From Swaminathania salitolerans (lineage in GTDB: Bacteria; Pseudomonadota; Alphaproteobacteria; Acetobacterales; Acetobacteraceae), in contig NZ_BJVC01000001.1 in the NCBI RefSeq assembly GCF_007988945.1, forward strand, positions 558,001-622,000: a stretch of 64,000 nucleotides of DNA, read 5' to 3'. Of this stretch, positions 20,062 to 28,836 are shown one piece after another; position 1 is the stretch's first letter, and each line of letters starts with the position of its first letter. Under the pieces are notes generated by a model. The model saw only the letters and a list, made by a program, of their open reading frames with translations, made no database searches and had not been told where the DNA came from. The position numbers and the translations under genes were made by a program.

Positions 20062-21212
20062 CAGCCATCCTCCAGATGCAATAGCAGGGCCACAGCCAGA
20101 CACAGACCCGCGACCGTCGGTGCCCAGGCCGCCATGACGGGCGGCAGGGCGCCGGATTCACCAAATTGCGCGGCCACTTTCGATATTGTGAACAGCGCGA
20201 ACCCTGCGGCAATGCCCGAACCGAGCATGCGGGCCACGCCGCCGCGCCGGGTCGGGCGCATCGAAAACCCGGCCGAAACGAGCGCCATCGTACCACACAG
20301 GATCGGCAGAGCTAACAGAGTCTGGAAGTGCAGTCGATGCCGGATGGATGAAAATCCGGAACGTTCGAGCAGATGAATGAAGCCGGGCAGGGACCAGACG
20401 GAAAGCGTATCGGGCGAGGCGAAGCTCTGCTCGACGCGGGTGAGGGTGAGGTTCGTGGGGAGATAATATTCCCCGATATGAAGGGGCAGATGATTGGGGC
20501 GCACGCTTGCCGCATCCTCGAGCTTCCATGCGCCCCGGACGAGCTCCCCGCGCGGTGCCTCGATGCGTACCACCATCTGGTCGCGCCCGTTCAGACGGAA
20601 GATGCTGATATCGTTGATCCGCAGATGATGGTCGTGCATCAGGACCCTGCGCGCATGGAGGATGGCGACGCCCTTTCCGCTTTCGCTGTCGTCGAGCTGT
20701 CTCAGCCACAGGGCACCACCATTGAGCGAGAGCGGTCCGCCTCCGGTCTTGAGATAGGCCTCGTCGAGCAACTCGGCCTTGCGGAACATGGCGGAGGACA
20801 GGGGCGAGAGTGCAAGCGTGCCGAAAAGCCCCATCAGGATCGCGCAGGCAAGAGGGGCTGCAAGAAACTGCCAGGCCGAGATACCCGCAGCGCGCGCGAC
20901 GATCAGCTCGGACGAGCGCGTGAGACGCCAGAAGCAGACGATCCCGCCGAGCAATATGCCGAACGGCATGATCATGATCATGAAATACGGAACGTGCAGC
21001 CCCGCGATCTCGGTTACGAGACTCGTCGGAACATCGGGCTTGGTCGCGACGCGACGCAGCAGATCGATGAAATCGAACAGCGAGACGAGCCCTGTGAGCG
21101 CCGCGATCATGGCCACGGCAAACAGGGAGAACACACGCGATATATAGAGCGAGAGCGTGACCGAGACCCCCGATCCCGATCCGTGAAGGAGAGGGAGTAA
21201 CTTACGCACCAT
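20061..21212 (-). CDS. lptG: LPS export ABC transporter permease LptG
   Basis: One of the two inner-membrane permease subunits that, with LptF and the LptB ATPase, extract LPS from the inner membrane. The 383 residues show the YjgP/YjgQ layout: about three N-terminal membrane helices (FSLFAVAMIAALTGLVSLF, then FMIMIMPFGILLGGIVCFW), a periplasmic jellyroll, and three C-terminal helices ending AGLCLAVALLLHLEDG. RSSELIVARAAGIS is the family cytoplasmic loop motif. Its start overlaps lptF by 11 bp, and its stop overlaps the lptD start by one base. lptB, lptA and lptC are not in the window. Confidence 0.95.
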   Translation of the reverse strand: MVRKLLPLLHGSGSGVSVTLSLYISRVFSLFAVAMIAALTGLVSLFDFIDLLRRVATKPDVPTSLVTEIAGLHVPYFMIMIMPFGILLGGIVCFWRLTRSSELIVARAAGISAWQFLAAPLACAILMGLFGTLALSPLSSAMFRKAELLDEAYLKTGGGPLSLNGGALWLRQLDDSESGKGVAILHARRVLMHDHHLRINDISIFRLNGRDQMVVRIEAPRGELVRGAWKLEDAASVRPNHLPLHIGEYYLPTNLTLTRVEQSFASPDTLSVWSLPGFIHLLERSGFSSIRHRLHFQTLLALPILCGTMALVSAGFSMRPTRRGGVARMLGSGIAAGFALFTISKVAAQFGESGALPPVMAAWAPTVAGLCLAVALLLHLEDG

Positions 21213-22365
21213 CGTTCGACTTCCGCTTGCGTGCGAGGATTTCCCGCCCGAACAGCCAGATCGCCCCGACGAGTGCCGGTGCGACGGCCACCACCCACAG
21301 AAGCGGCACGAGGCGCAGGTTCCGGCCTGCGAGGTTCTGGAGCATGAGACTCATCGCCATCAGCCCCACGATGGCCAGGATCGCCGCGAGCGGGCGCTTG
21401 ATATTGCCATGTCGGGAGAATGCCCCGCTCAGAACGGCAATGAGGGCGATCATCACGAAGGACATCGTCGTCAGGGGCGCAGTCAGACGTCGCCAGCCTT
21501 CCACGGCAAACTTGCCCCAGTCGCGCTGCGCGACATAGCGCGGATCGGGATGGAACAGCTCGTGCAGCGACATCTCCGTCGCATCGCGGATCTCGGAATC
21601 GGCCTGCTTGCGCGTGGTCAGGTCGATCGTGTTGCGGGCGAAGCTGAGGACGTTCAGGCGGCCCGTATGATGATCGATCTCCTGACGCGATCCGTTGAAG
21701 AGCACCACTCTGGGCTGATTGTTCACGACGATCATGCTGCCGCGTTCGGCCAGGATCGTGGCACGGGCCTGGGGTTGCCGGTCATCCTCGACGAAGACGC
21801 CATGCATCTCTCCGTTGCGGTCCCGCGAGCGGACATAGACGGTCATATCCTTCGAGAGCTGGGTGAACACGCCATCCTGCAGCAGGAAGGCGGCCATACG
21901 GTTGCGAATCTCGAATTCGTAGCGCCGGAACGCGTGATAGGAGACAGGAACGAGCCAGAGCGTGAGCAGATAGCACAGAAGCGTCGTGAGGGCCGCGCAT
22001 GCAAGCGCCGGACGGGCGAGCTGGAACGGCGAGAGGCCCGCTGCCTGCATGACTGCGAGTTCCCGGTCTCCCGACATGCGCTGATAGCCGAAAAGAACGA
22101 CCAGAAAGGTCGTGATCGGCAGGATGACCGCAAGAAAAGACGGAACCATGAGCGATGTCAGTTCGAGAAAGACGCGCAGGGACAGACCGCGATCGACCAC
22201 GAGCGACACGAAGCGCAGGGATTGCATGAGCCAGATGAGCGCGATCGCGCCGCTCGTGATCCCGAGCAACCCGAGCAGAAGCTGGCGCAGGATGTAGCGC
22301 TCGCGCAAAGGCAGGGAAATGCGCCGCGCGGGGCGGGAGGCCGGAACAGACATGTTCATGCCCAT
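21202..22365 (-). CDS. lptF: LPS export ABC transporter permease LptF
   Basis: Partner permease of LptG in the LptB2FG exporter. The 387 residues have the same architecture: RYILRQLLLGLLGITSGAIALIW as first membrane helix, then FLAVILPITTFLVVLFGYQRMSGDRELAVMQAAG (shown here as the order of motifs, about residues 68-100), a periplasmic domain and three C-terminal helices. Three in-frame ATGs lie within the first five codons (22365, 22359, 22353), and I kept the first. It is the first gene of lptF-lptG-lptD-surA-rsmA. The gap to the divergent acuI-like gene is about 330 bp and holds a tandem repeat. Confidence 0.94.
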   Translation of the reverse strand: MGMNMSVPASRPARRISLPLRERYILRQLLLGLLGITSGAIALIWLMQSLRFVSLVVDRGLSLRVFLELTSLMVPSFLAVILPITTFLVVLFGYQRMSGDRELAVMQAAGLSPFQLARPALACAALTTLLCYLLTLWLVPVSYHAFRRYEFEIRNRMAAFLLQDGVFTQLSKDMTVYVRSRDRNGEMHGVFVEDDRQPQARATILAERGSMIVVNNQPRVVLFNGSRQEIDHHTGRLNVLSFARNTIDLTTRKQADSEIRDATEMSLHELFHPDPRYVAQRDWGKFAVEGWRRLTAPLTTMSFVMIALIAVLSGAFSRHGNIKRPLAAILAIVGLMAMSLMLQNLAGRNLRLVPLLWVVAVAPALVGAIWLFGREILARKRKSNDGA

Positions 22366-22697
22366 AGCGGTTCACCGGCATTGCTGAAAGACGCAACTTG
22401 TTACTGAACAAAAACCCCCGGGGATCGTCTGTACTGCGCAGGAACGCGCCGAGCGGCGCTTTCCTGCTCTGGAACCCGCTCTTCCCGCGGCGACGGGGGA
22501 TACCGATCCGGTTGAGACCGTGCGTCGCCTGTGCGAGGCTGACTGTCTGGCGCTCAGCGGGCAGGGCGCTCAGCGGGGGGGCGCTCAGCGAGCAGGGCGC
22601 CATGGGCAAGGCCGTGCCCGGTCTGCGGACGGCCTTTTCCCGGAAACCGGCCCCCGAACGCCGGAACCTGAACGCGACATGGTGCGGAGAAGCGAAC
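22366..22697. other. 332-bp divergent intergenic region between lptF and the acuI-like gene
   Basis: No gene is supported here. It must hold promoters for both sides, but I see no strong -35/-10 pair. Its main visible content is the tandem repeat at 22549-22603. The reading frame of the downstream gene stays open across it, but the predicted peptide (Arg/Pro-rich) is not family-like. Confidence 0.5.
22549..22603. repeat. Tandem repeat of GGCGCTCAGCG, 15-16 bp period
   Basis: GGCGCTCAGCG occurs at 22549, 22565 and 22580, followed by a shortened unit ending GGCGCC. It is one of several 15-bp-period arrays in this window. Confidence 0.85.
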
Positions 22698-23678
22698 GTG
22701 AAGGCGATCCTGATCGAGAAAACTGCGGATAGGCCTATCGCTTCTCTGGGCGATGTGGACGAATCGCTTCTGCCGGAGGGCGATGTACTTGTCGATATCG
22801 CCTGTTCGACCCTGAATTATAAGGATGCCTTGGCGATTACCGGAAAGGCGCCCGTCATCCGCAATTTCCCCATGGTGCCCGGTATCGATTTTGCCGGAAC
22901 GGTCGCGCAGAGCAGCAATCCGCGATTCCGTCCCGGCGATCGGGTCATTCTCAACGGGTGGGGGCTGGGCGAGACGCGCTGGGGCGGCCTCGCCGAGCGT
23001 GCCCGGGTCGAGGGAGACTGGCTCGTATCCCTGCCGGAGGGCATGGATCTGCGACAGGCGGCGGCAATCGGCACGGCGGGTTATACGGCGATGCTGTGCG
23101 TGCTGGCGCTCGAACGACACGGAATCACGCCTGACAAGGGCGAGATCGTCGTCAGCGGCGCCGCCGGGGGCGTGGGCAGTGTCGCCGTGGCACTGCTCGC
23201 GGCGCGGGGGTTCTCTGTGGTGGCGGTTACAGGGCGTGCCTCCGAGGCGGACTATCTGCGCGCCCTTGGTGCATCCTCCGTGATCGACCGGGAAGTCCTG
23301 ACCGGAAAGGTCAGACCCCTCGGCAGGGAATGCTGGGCTGCTGGGATCGATGTCGCGGGAAGTCATGTCCTTGCGAACATGCTTTCGATGACGCGCTATC
23401 GCGGCATCGTGGCGACATGCGGGCTCGCCGCGGGAATGGATCTGCCGGGTTCTGTCGCGCCCTTCATCCTGCGCGGTGTGACGCTGGCGGGAATCGACAG
23501 CGTGATGTGTCCGCTGCCCGATCGTCTGGAGGCATGGTCGCGTCTCGCCAGCGATCTGGCGCCCGAGACGCTCGAGGCCATGATCGCCACATGTCCCCTG
23601 TCCGGCGTCATCGAGACCGCACCCCTTTTTCTGTCGGGTGCCGTACGCGGTCGCATCGTCGTGCCGATCGCGCCCTAG
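22698..23678 (+). CDS. Acrylyl-CoA reductase/quinone oxidoreductase, YhdH-AcuI type
   Basis: Zinc-free medium-chain dehydrogenase/reductase using NADPH; YhdH/AcuI proteins reduce acrylyl-CoA to propionyl-CoA, and acrylate-type electrophiles are the likely substrates. The 326 residues open [20 protein letters not shown]. Family landmarks are [25 protein letters not shown], the nucleotide-binding [18 protein letters not shown] (about residues 150-167) and the ending RGRIVVPI. I chose GTG at 22698, with GGAGA eight bases upstream, because the frame further upstream encodes a non-family Arg-rich stretch. It is followed by a convergent zinc-ribbon gene and a tandem repeat. Confidence 0.88.
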   Translation: MKAILIEKTADRPIASLGDVDESLLPEGDVLVDIACSTLNYKDALAITGKAPVIRNFPMVPGIDFAGTVAQSSNPRFRPGDRVILNGWGLGETRWGGLAERARVEGDWLVSLPEGMDLRQAAAIGTAGYTAMLCVLALERHGITPDKGEIVVSGAAGGVGSVAVALLAARGFSVVAVTGRASEADYLRALGASSVIDREVLTGKVRPLGRECWAAGIDVAGSHVLANMLSMTRYRGIVATCGLAAGMDLPGSVAPFILRGVTLAGIDSVMCPLPDRLEAWSRLASDLAPETLEAMIATCPLSGVIETAPLFLSGAVRGRIVVPIAP

Positions 23679-23717
23679 AGCGGGAGGGGAAGCCTCCCCC
23701 CCCGATCGCTGCGATTA

Positions 23718-23793
23718 GTCGGCGCTCGTATCTGTCGGCGCCCATGCCGTCGGCGCCCGTGTCGTCAGCGCCCGCGTCGTCAGCGCGGGTTGC
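23718..23793. repeat. Five-unit tandem repeat, GTCRGCGC core, 15-16 bp period
   Basis: GTCGGCGC or GTCAGCGC occurs at 23718, 23734, 23749, 23764 and 23779. The last unit contains the TGA stop of the minus-strand zinc-ribbon gene, so a gain or loss of units could alter that gene's end. Confidence 0.85.
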
Positions 23794-24133
23794 GCAGCCA
23801 CCTGTCGCCGCTGTGACGGCTATGGGCCACGAAGAAACCTGCCAATGTGCCGGTGATCGCAAAAGCGAGCGTCCAGAGGGAAAGCGAGACCAGCAGGAGA
23901 GAAAGCGCTGGCGTGGCGACGAGGCCGATCGCGGTGCTGGTCAGGGTCTCGTTTCGTGTCGGCCCGAAATGCCGCTGCGCATGACAATGCGGACACTCCT
24001 CATCCGTACGCTGCATCTTCTGACGACAGACGGGGCAGAGAACCACGCTTTCCTGAGCGGGAGGGCGCGGAACCGGAAGATGCCTTCCGGTCAGGATCGA
24101 ACGCATCTGGTGGCGGGGCGAGATCTGGACCAT
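23780..24133 (-). CDS. Zinc-ribbon membrane protein of unknown function
   Basis: I do not recognise a named family. The 117 residues begin MVQISPRHQMRSILTGRHLP, then carry a clear zinc ribbon (CPVCRQKM, 7 residues, CPHCHAQ, about residues 36-51). A long hydrophobic part follows (about 64-100, AIGLVATPALSLLLVSLSLW then AFAITGTLAGFFVAH) that should form two membrane helices. It lies 52 bp after ccmI, at the end of the cytochrome c maturation operon, so a link to that pathway is possible but unproven. An internal Met at 24106 is an alternative start. The stop codon lies inside a tandem repeat. Confidence 0.7.
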   Translation of the reverse strand: MVQISPRHQMRSILTGRHLPVPRPPAQESVVLCPVCRQKMQRTDEECPHCHAQRHFGPTRNETLTSTAIGLVATPALSLLLVSLSLWTLAFAITGTLAGFFVAHSRHSGDRWLRNPR

Positions 24134-24185
24134 GAACCGCTCATGCCGCGAGGCATGTCGGCGGCGCAACAGGAAAAACCGACGG

Positions 24186-24923
24186 TCAGTCCGGTCCTTC
24201 GTGTTCTCCTGCGGCGATCCGCGCTTCCACCGCCTTTCTCCAGGGCGCATCGGGCGGCGCCGCATCGAGCGCCCGCCGGTAGAGGGAGAGACTGTCGGGC
24301 GAGATATGACCGTCCCGTTTCGACTGGAGCTCGGCGATCTGAAGGGCGAGTTCGGGGATGAAACGCTGGGCGAGGGCCTTGCGATAGATCCGGATCGCAT
24401 CGTCTTCCTGCCCCATGGCTTCATCCACCTGTCCCAGCAGGATGGCCTGCCGCACGTAATCGGGGTCTGCTGGTGTCATCGAGTCGACCTGATGGGCCAG
24501 CCTGTCGAAAAGCGCCTTCATGCCGGGGGGAACGACGCGATCGCGGGTATGATGAGGCTGGCTCGGCAAGGACGGATGACCGTTGACGAGATAGAGCGCC
24601 CCACCGCAGAGGGGGAGCGCGAGCAACAGGAGTCCCAGACGCGACATGACGCGGGTTTCCCGGTCGAAACTCTCTTCCTCCAGGGAATCGGCCGCCAGAA
24701 GACGCCGCTCGATCTCCAGCCGCGCGCGCGCATATTCTCCCTCCGGAAGCGCCCCGGTCGCCCGGTCGCGTTCCAGCTCGGCCAGTTGCGCCCGGTAGAG
24801 CGTCATCGCCGAACGTCGCGCGTCGACGGCATGTCGCGTGCCTTGTCGCGTCACACGCAGCATGAAGATCGTGACGGGGGCCAGAGCAAGGACCGTGACG
24901 AGAAAGAAGCCGAACCAGCTCAC
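24186..24923 (-). CDS. ccmI: Cytochrome c-type biogenesis protein CcmI
   Basis: CcmI binds apocytochrome c and presents it to the CcmF/CcmH haem ligation complex. The 245 residues show the CcmI pattern: an N-terminal membrane helix (MSWFGFFLVTVLALAPVTIF), a cytoplasmic coiled-coil-like segment (YRAQLAELERDRATGALPEGEYARAR..., residues about 43-75), a second helix (LGLLLLALPLCGGALYLV), and a periplasmic TPR-like part (TPADPDYVRQAILLGQVDEA, ALAQRFIPELALQIAELQSK). It overlaps ccmH by 4 bp (ATGA). It is shorter than E. coli CcmH or Rhodobacter CcmI, so only a small TPR domain is present. Confidence 0.88.
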   Translation of the reverse strand: MSWFGFFLVTVLALAPVTIFMLRVTRQGTRHAVDARRSAMTLYRAQLAELERDRATGALPEGEYARARLEIERRLLAADSLEEESFDRETRVMSRLGLLLLALPLCGGALYLVNGHPSLPSQPHHTRDRVVPPGMKALFDRLAHQVDSMTPADPDYVRQAILLGQVDEAMGQEDDAIRIYRKALAQRFIPELALQIAELQSKRDGHISPDSLSLYRRALDAAPPDAPWRKAVEARIAAGEHEGPD

Positions 24924-25459
24924 GAGCGATGCTCTCCCTCTTCCTTCAATATGTCGGCCAGACGCGCCTGCTCCTGCGGGTCGAGCGGTGGTGCCGGGCG
25001 CGCACGGCGCAGCATCGTCGCCGCCAGCCCCAGACCGGCGATCAGGGCGAGAGCGGGCATCGCCCAGAGCAGGAAGGTCGCTATCGAAAAGCGCGGGCTG
25101 AGCCGTATGAATTCGCCATAGCGTTGTGTCATCCAGCGCATGATCTGCGCATCGCTCTCGCCGCGCGCGACATGGATTCGAACGACGTGGCGCAGATCGC
25201 GCGCCAGCCCGGCACTGCTATCCTCTATCGATTCGTTCTGGCAGACGAGACAGCGGAGCCGGGCGCCTATCGCCTCCGCTCTCTTTTCCTGCGCGGGATC
25301 GGGAAGCATTTCCGACGGTGCATCGACTGCGAAGGCGGGCGCTGCCGACCAGGGGAAACCCGTTCGCGTTCCTCCGGGCCAGAGAAAGGAGATCAGGGCG
25401 AGAAGCACCAGCAAGCGAGGCAGAGCCGGGCGCCGCTGCCGGAGGGAAGCGCCGGTCAT
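24920..25459 (-). CDS. ccmH: Cytochrome c-type biogenesis protein CcmH
   Basis: Periplasmic, membrane-anchored thiol protein that reduces the CXXCH cysteines of apocytochrome c before haem attachment. The 179 residues include a signal peptide/anchor (LPRLLVLLALISFLW), the redox motif LRCLVCQNESIEDS with Cys70 and Cys73, and RWMTQRYGEFIRLSPRFS. A C-terminal membrane helix (FLLWAMPALALIAGLGLAAT) is followed by a short cytoplasmic tail. The start at 25459 overlaps the ccmG stop as ATGA; an upstream start would read through unlike sequence. It is coupled to both neighbours. Confidence 0.93.
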   Translation of the reverse strand: MTGASLRQRRPALPRLLVLLALISFLWPGGTRTGFPWSAAPAFAVDAPSEMLPDPAQEKRAEAIGARLRCLVCQNESIEDSSAGLARDLRHVVRIHVARGESDAQIMRWMTQRYGEFIRLSPRFSIATFLLWAMPALALIAGLGLAATMLRRARPAPPLDPQEQARLADILKEEGEHRS

Positions 25460-26016
25460 TTCGCCTCTCGCGTCAGGGGGAGAACCTTCTCCTCGAACTG
25501 GCGGGCGTCGAGCGCCGCACTGGCATGCCAGGCGATATGACCGCCCGGAAGCACGAGGAAACTCTCCGGCACGCCCGTGACCCCCCATTCGATGGCCGTC
25601 ATCCCGTCCGGATCGAGGCCGATCCGGCGATAGGGCGAACCGTCGCGCAGGACGAAACGCCGGGCATCCTCCGGGCGGTCCTTGTAGGCAATCCCCCAGA
25701 TGGGCAGGAAACGGGCGATCTTTCGCAGCGCGTCCATCTCGGCGACGCAGGGAATGCACCACGACGCGAAGAAATTGACGAGAACGGGTTCCCCGGTGCG
25801 GGAGAGCGTCCGCGTATCGAAGCCCTCTCCCGCGCCGGGAAGACCCCCGAGCGAGAAGTCAGGCAGAGGGTGACGCATCGCTTCCGTGCGGATCGCCCGT
25901 GGATCGAACCCGCCTTCCTCCATCGAAGAGAGAATCTTCCAGCATCCGAGCCCGAGTGCGCCGGCTCCGGCGACGGGCAGAGCCATGAGCAGACGTCGTC
26001 GTGACGGGATCGTCAT
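25456..26016 (-). CDS. ccmG: Thiol:disulfide interchange protein CcmG/DsbE
   Basis: Membrane-tethered thioredoxin that keeps the CcmH/apocytochrome thiols reduced. The product is 186 residues. An N-terminal signal anchor (RRRLLMALPVAGAGALGLG) is followed by a thioredoxin fold with the active site WCIPC (Cys87 and Cys90) in VLVNFFASWCIPCVAEM. The cis-proline region is WGVTGVPESFLVLPGG, and the GxxxxYKD loop typical of CcmG is seen in GIAYKDRPEDARRFV. The gene overlaps ccmF and ccmH by 4 bp each (ATGA), so the order ccmF-ccmG-ccmH is translationally coupled. Confidence 0.94.
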   Translation of the reverse strand: MTIPSRRRLLMALPVAGAGALGLGCWKILSSMEEGGFDPRAIRTEAMRHPLPDFSLGGLPGAGEGFDTRTLSRTGEPVLVNFFASWCIPCVAEMDALRKIARFLPIWGIAYKDRPEDARRFVLRDGSPYRRIGLDPDGMTAIEWGVTGVPESFLVLPGGHIAWHASAALDARQFEEKVLPLTREAK

Positions 26017-28055
26017 GATGCGACTCCTTCGGGGTCTCTTCCGGTTCCGTCTGCCGTCCCGGACGGTGAGCGGGCGATCCTGCCCGCCCCCTGTCCGCCG
26101 GGCTTTCGCGGGGCGCCGAAACGATGGCGCCTGTCAGAGAGGGAGAGCGCTCCGCCCAGTGCCATGATCACGCCGCCCAGCCAGATCCAGGGTGCGAGCG
26201 GATTGACATGCAGACGCAGAACATGGCGCGCGGCTTTTCCCTCTCCGTGGCTTTCGCCCAGCGCGGCATAGAGATCGCGCAGGAGATTGGTGCGTATCGC
26301 CACATCGGTCGTGACCTGATGCTGAGCGGTGAAGTCGCGCCGCGAGGGATGCATGATCGCGATCTCCCTGCCGTTTCGGCTCACGGTCAGATCGGCGAGG
26401 GTCGCGCGGTAGTTCGGACCTTTTTCCTGACGGATCGCCGTCAGGGTCCAGTCCAGCGCGCCCTGATGAACCGACTGGCCGATCCCGAGTTCGACGATCC
26501 TGTGCTGTGCCTGGGACATGCCCGTCAGACCGAGCACGGTCACACCGGCACCGATATGGGCGATGGCGCTGCCCCAGACGGCGCGCGGCAGATGGGGAAG
26601 GCGCTGTTTCAGCATTCCATGACCCCGGCCCAGCCCGAGCCTCAGTGCGAGATCGGTCACGCTGCCTGCGATCACCCAGATCGCAAAGGCGGCACAAAGG
26701 GCCGGGATAATCCCCGTGCATGTCGCGAGTCCGCCGATCAGCCCCAGAAAAGCCAGAGCGGCTGCCGGTCGCAGGCGTCGCAGGAGGGGGCGCATCTGTC
26801 CGCGCTTCCAGGGGAGGAGCACGCCTGCGGCCATCGCGGCCATCAGGGGAAGGGCGAGCGGGATCGTCGTCGCGTCGAAGAAGGGTTTGCCGACCGAAAG
26901 CGTGCGTCCCGTGAGAATCTGCATGAAGGGCGGGTACATCGTTCCCGTGACGACCACCGCGCAAAGCGCACAGAGCAGGATGTTGTTGAGAACGAGCCCG
27001 CCCTCGCGCGAGAGCGGCGCGAAGATGCCGCCCGATACGAGCGAGGGCGCGCGCCAGGCGAAAAGAAGCAGCGAGCCGCCGATCACGAGGGCGAGCAGGA
27101 GAAGGATGAAAAGGCCGCGTGCCGGGTCGTTGGCAAAGGCATGAACGGAATTGAGTATCCCGGACCGCACCAGAAAGGTGCCTGAGAGGGAGAAGGAAAA
27201 CGTTGCGATGGCGAGCAGAACGGTCCAGATCCGCAGGGCATCGCGCTTTTCCACCACGATGGCGGAATGCACCAGAGCCGTGCCCGTCAGCCAGGGAATG
27301 AGCGAGGCATTCTCGACAGGATCCCAGAACCAGTACCCGCCCCAGCCGAGCACATAATAGGACCACCACGACCCCATCGCGATTCCGAGCGTGAGAAAGC
27401 ACCAGGCCGTTACGGCCCAGGGCCGGACCCAGCGCCCCCAGGCCGCATCGACCCGCCCTTCGATCAGGGCGGCCACGGCAAAGGCGAAGGGTACGGCAAA
27501 GCCGACATAGCCCGTGTAGAGAACGGGCGGATGGAAGGCGAGGCCCGGATCCTGAAGCAGGGGATTCATGCCTTGCCCGTCGGCAGGAGCGGGCCAGACC
27601 CGCGCGAAGGGATCGGAGGTGAGCAGACAGAAAAGCTGGAACCCGGTGGAGACCGCCCCGAGAATGGCGAGAACCCGCGCCTTGAGGACCAGAGGCAGGC
27701 CGCGACCGAACCAGGCGACCGCCCCGCCGCAGATGGCGAGAATGAGACACCAGAGCAGGATCGACCCTTCGTGGTTCCCCCAGACTCCCGTGATCTTGTA
27801 CAGCAATGGCTTGCTGAGGGCCGAATTGGCTGCGACGTTCTCGACCGAGAAATCGTCGCGGACCGCGGATATCACGAGGCAGGCGAAAGACAGAAGAAGC
27901 GCAGCAAGCTGTGCGAAGCATAGGGCGGGTGCGAGCTCGAGCAGGGTGCGACGACGACGCGCTGCGCCCCAGAGCGGCAGAACGCCCTGTGCTAGGGCAA
28001 GCACGCAGGCCAGAGCGAGCGCATAATGCCCCTCTTCTGCACCGGGAAGCGCCAT
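26013..28055 (-). CDS. ccmF: Haem lyase subunit CcmF
   Basis: Large integral membrane protein that attaches haem from holo-CcmE to apocytochrome c. The 680 residues have many membrane helices. The haem-binding tryptophan-rich signature is GWGGYWFWDPVENASLIPWL (about residue 230). GVWGNHEGSILLW near residue 87 and FLVRSGILNSVHAFANDP near 310 are also family landmarks. I chose the ATG at 28055, which overlaps the ccmE stop by one base (TGATG); a start 32 codons earlier lies inside ccmE. The stop overlaps ccmG. The C-terminal part ends with an Arg/Gly-rich cytoplasmic tail. Confidence 0.95.
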   Translation of the reverse strand: MALPGAEEGHYALALACVLALAQGVLPLWGAARRRRTLLELAPALCFAQLAALLLSFACLVISAVRDDFSVENVAANSALSKPLLYKITGVWGNHEGSILLWCLILAICGGAVAWFGRGLPLVLKARVLAILGAVSTGFQLFCLLTSDPFARVWPAPADGQGMNPLLQDPGLAFHPPVLYTGYVGFAVPFAFAVAALIEGRVDAAWGRWVRPWAVTAWCFLTLGIAMGSWWSYYVLGWGGYWFWDPVENASLIPWLTGTALVHSAIVVEKRDALRIWTVLLAIATFSFSLSGTFLVRSGILNSVHAFANDPARGLFILLLLALVIGGSLLLFAWRAPSLVSGGIFAPLSREGGLVLNNILLCALCAVVVTGTMYPPFMQILTGRTLSVGKPFFDATTIPLALPLMAAMAAGVLLPWKRGQMRPLLRRLRPAAALAFLGLIGGLATCTGIIPALCAAFAIWVIAGSVTDLALRLGLGRGHGMLKQRLPHLPRAVWGSAIAHIGAGVTVLGLTGMSQAQHRIVELGIGQSVHQGALDWTLTAIRQEKGPNYRATLADLTVSRNGREIAIMHPSRRDFTAQHQVTTDVAIRTNLLRDLYAALGESHGEGKAARHVLRLHVNPLAPWIWLGGVIMALGGALSLSDRRHRFGAPRKPGGQGAGRIARSPSGTADGTGRDPEGVAS

Positions 28056-28684
28056 CACTGTGCGGATCGTCCTGTCATCTCGCGGGCCTCGTTCCGGGTC
28101 ATGCTGTCCCAGCTTCCCGCGCTGGGCGGCTTGCCGAAGCGGGGATCCCATTTGCCGCTGCGTTTCAGCGCTTCGGCAACCTCCCGGGGCATGTAGGTCT
28201 CGTCATGTTTCGCAAGCACTTCCGTCGCTGCGAAGGGATGGCCGGGTCTGAAGGTGCCGAGGGCGACCACGCTCTGTCCCTCGCGGAAGAGATCGGGAAG
28301 AATGCCGCTGAACCGCACCGTGACGGCCGCCTGTCCGTCTGTGACGTCGAAGACGTTCACGGGCACATTGTCCTCGACCGTTCGCCTGAGCGACCCCGCG
28401 ACCACCATGCCGCCGAGGCGGATCACCCGATCGGGAACGGGCGGTCTGGCGAGGATCTGCGATGGGGCCATGAAGAAGACGATACTCGACGAAAAGGCGT
28501 TGAGAACGAGCGCGGTCGCGGCGGAAAAGCAGATCAGACAGGTCAGGGTCAACCACAGACGGCGGCTTTTCCGTGTCATGCGCCGGGTGGCGGTGCGCCG
28601 GCCTCCGTCAGGCCCTGCATTGGTCGCAGGCCCCTCGCGGGCGGGATTCCGGTCGGCAGGCCGGTCATGGGAGGGCGTGCTCAT
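28055..28684 (-). CDS. ccmE: Cytochrome c maturation haem chaperone CcmE
   Basis: Periplasmic haem carrier that binds haem covalently and hands it to CcmF. The product is 209 residues. A membrane anchor (KSRRLWLTLTCLICFSAATALVL in order, about residues 39-61) precedes an OB-fold with RLGGMVVAGS. The haem site is intact: His160 in VLAKHDETYMP, with Tyr164 four residues on. The N-terminus is longer than usual by about 35 Pro/Arg-rich residues; the ATG at 28684 overlaps the ccmD stop (ATGA), and an alternative Met at 28579 would give the usual length. Confidence 0.93.
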   Translation of the reverse strand: MSTPSHDRPADRNPAREGPATNAGPDGGRRTATRRMTRKSRRLWLTLTCLICFSAATALVLNAFSSSIVFFMAPSQILARPPVPDRVIRLGGMVVAGSLRRTVEDNVPVNVFDVTDGQAAVTVRFSGILPDLFREGQSVVALGTFRPGHPFAATEVLAKHDETYMPREVAEALKRSGKWDPRFGKPPSAGSWDSMTRNEAREMTGRSAQ

Positions 28685-28836
28685 GGGCTGCGTCTTTCTT
28701 GCGCGCGCGCCGCACGCTCGAGCCCCGCCAGCCGCGCGCGCGCGCGTTTGAGGCGCAGCCGGAGGGCGATGGACAGCCACAGGGCGGCAATGGCGGTAAG
28801 GCCGTAGGATGAGAGGATATAGGGAAGATGGGTCAC
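28681..28836 (-). CDS. ccmD: Haem exporter protein CcmD
   Basis: Small membrane protein needed to release holo-CcmE from the CcmABC complex. The product is 51 residues, starting at a GTG that overlaps the ccmC stop (GTGA) and ending in an ATGA overlap with ccmE. The sequence has the CcmD layout: a short periplasmic piece with a conserved-looking Tyr-Ile (LPYILSSYGLT), one membrane helix (AIAALWLSIALRL) and a strongly basic cytoplasmic tail (RLKRARARLAGLERAARA). It is too short to be found by length filters, but position, overlaps and layout all support it. Confidence 0.88.
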   Translation of the reverse strand: MTHLPYILSSYGLTAIAALWLSIALRLRLKRARARLAGLERAARAQERRSP

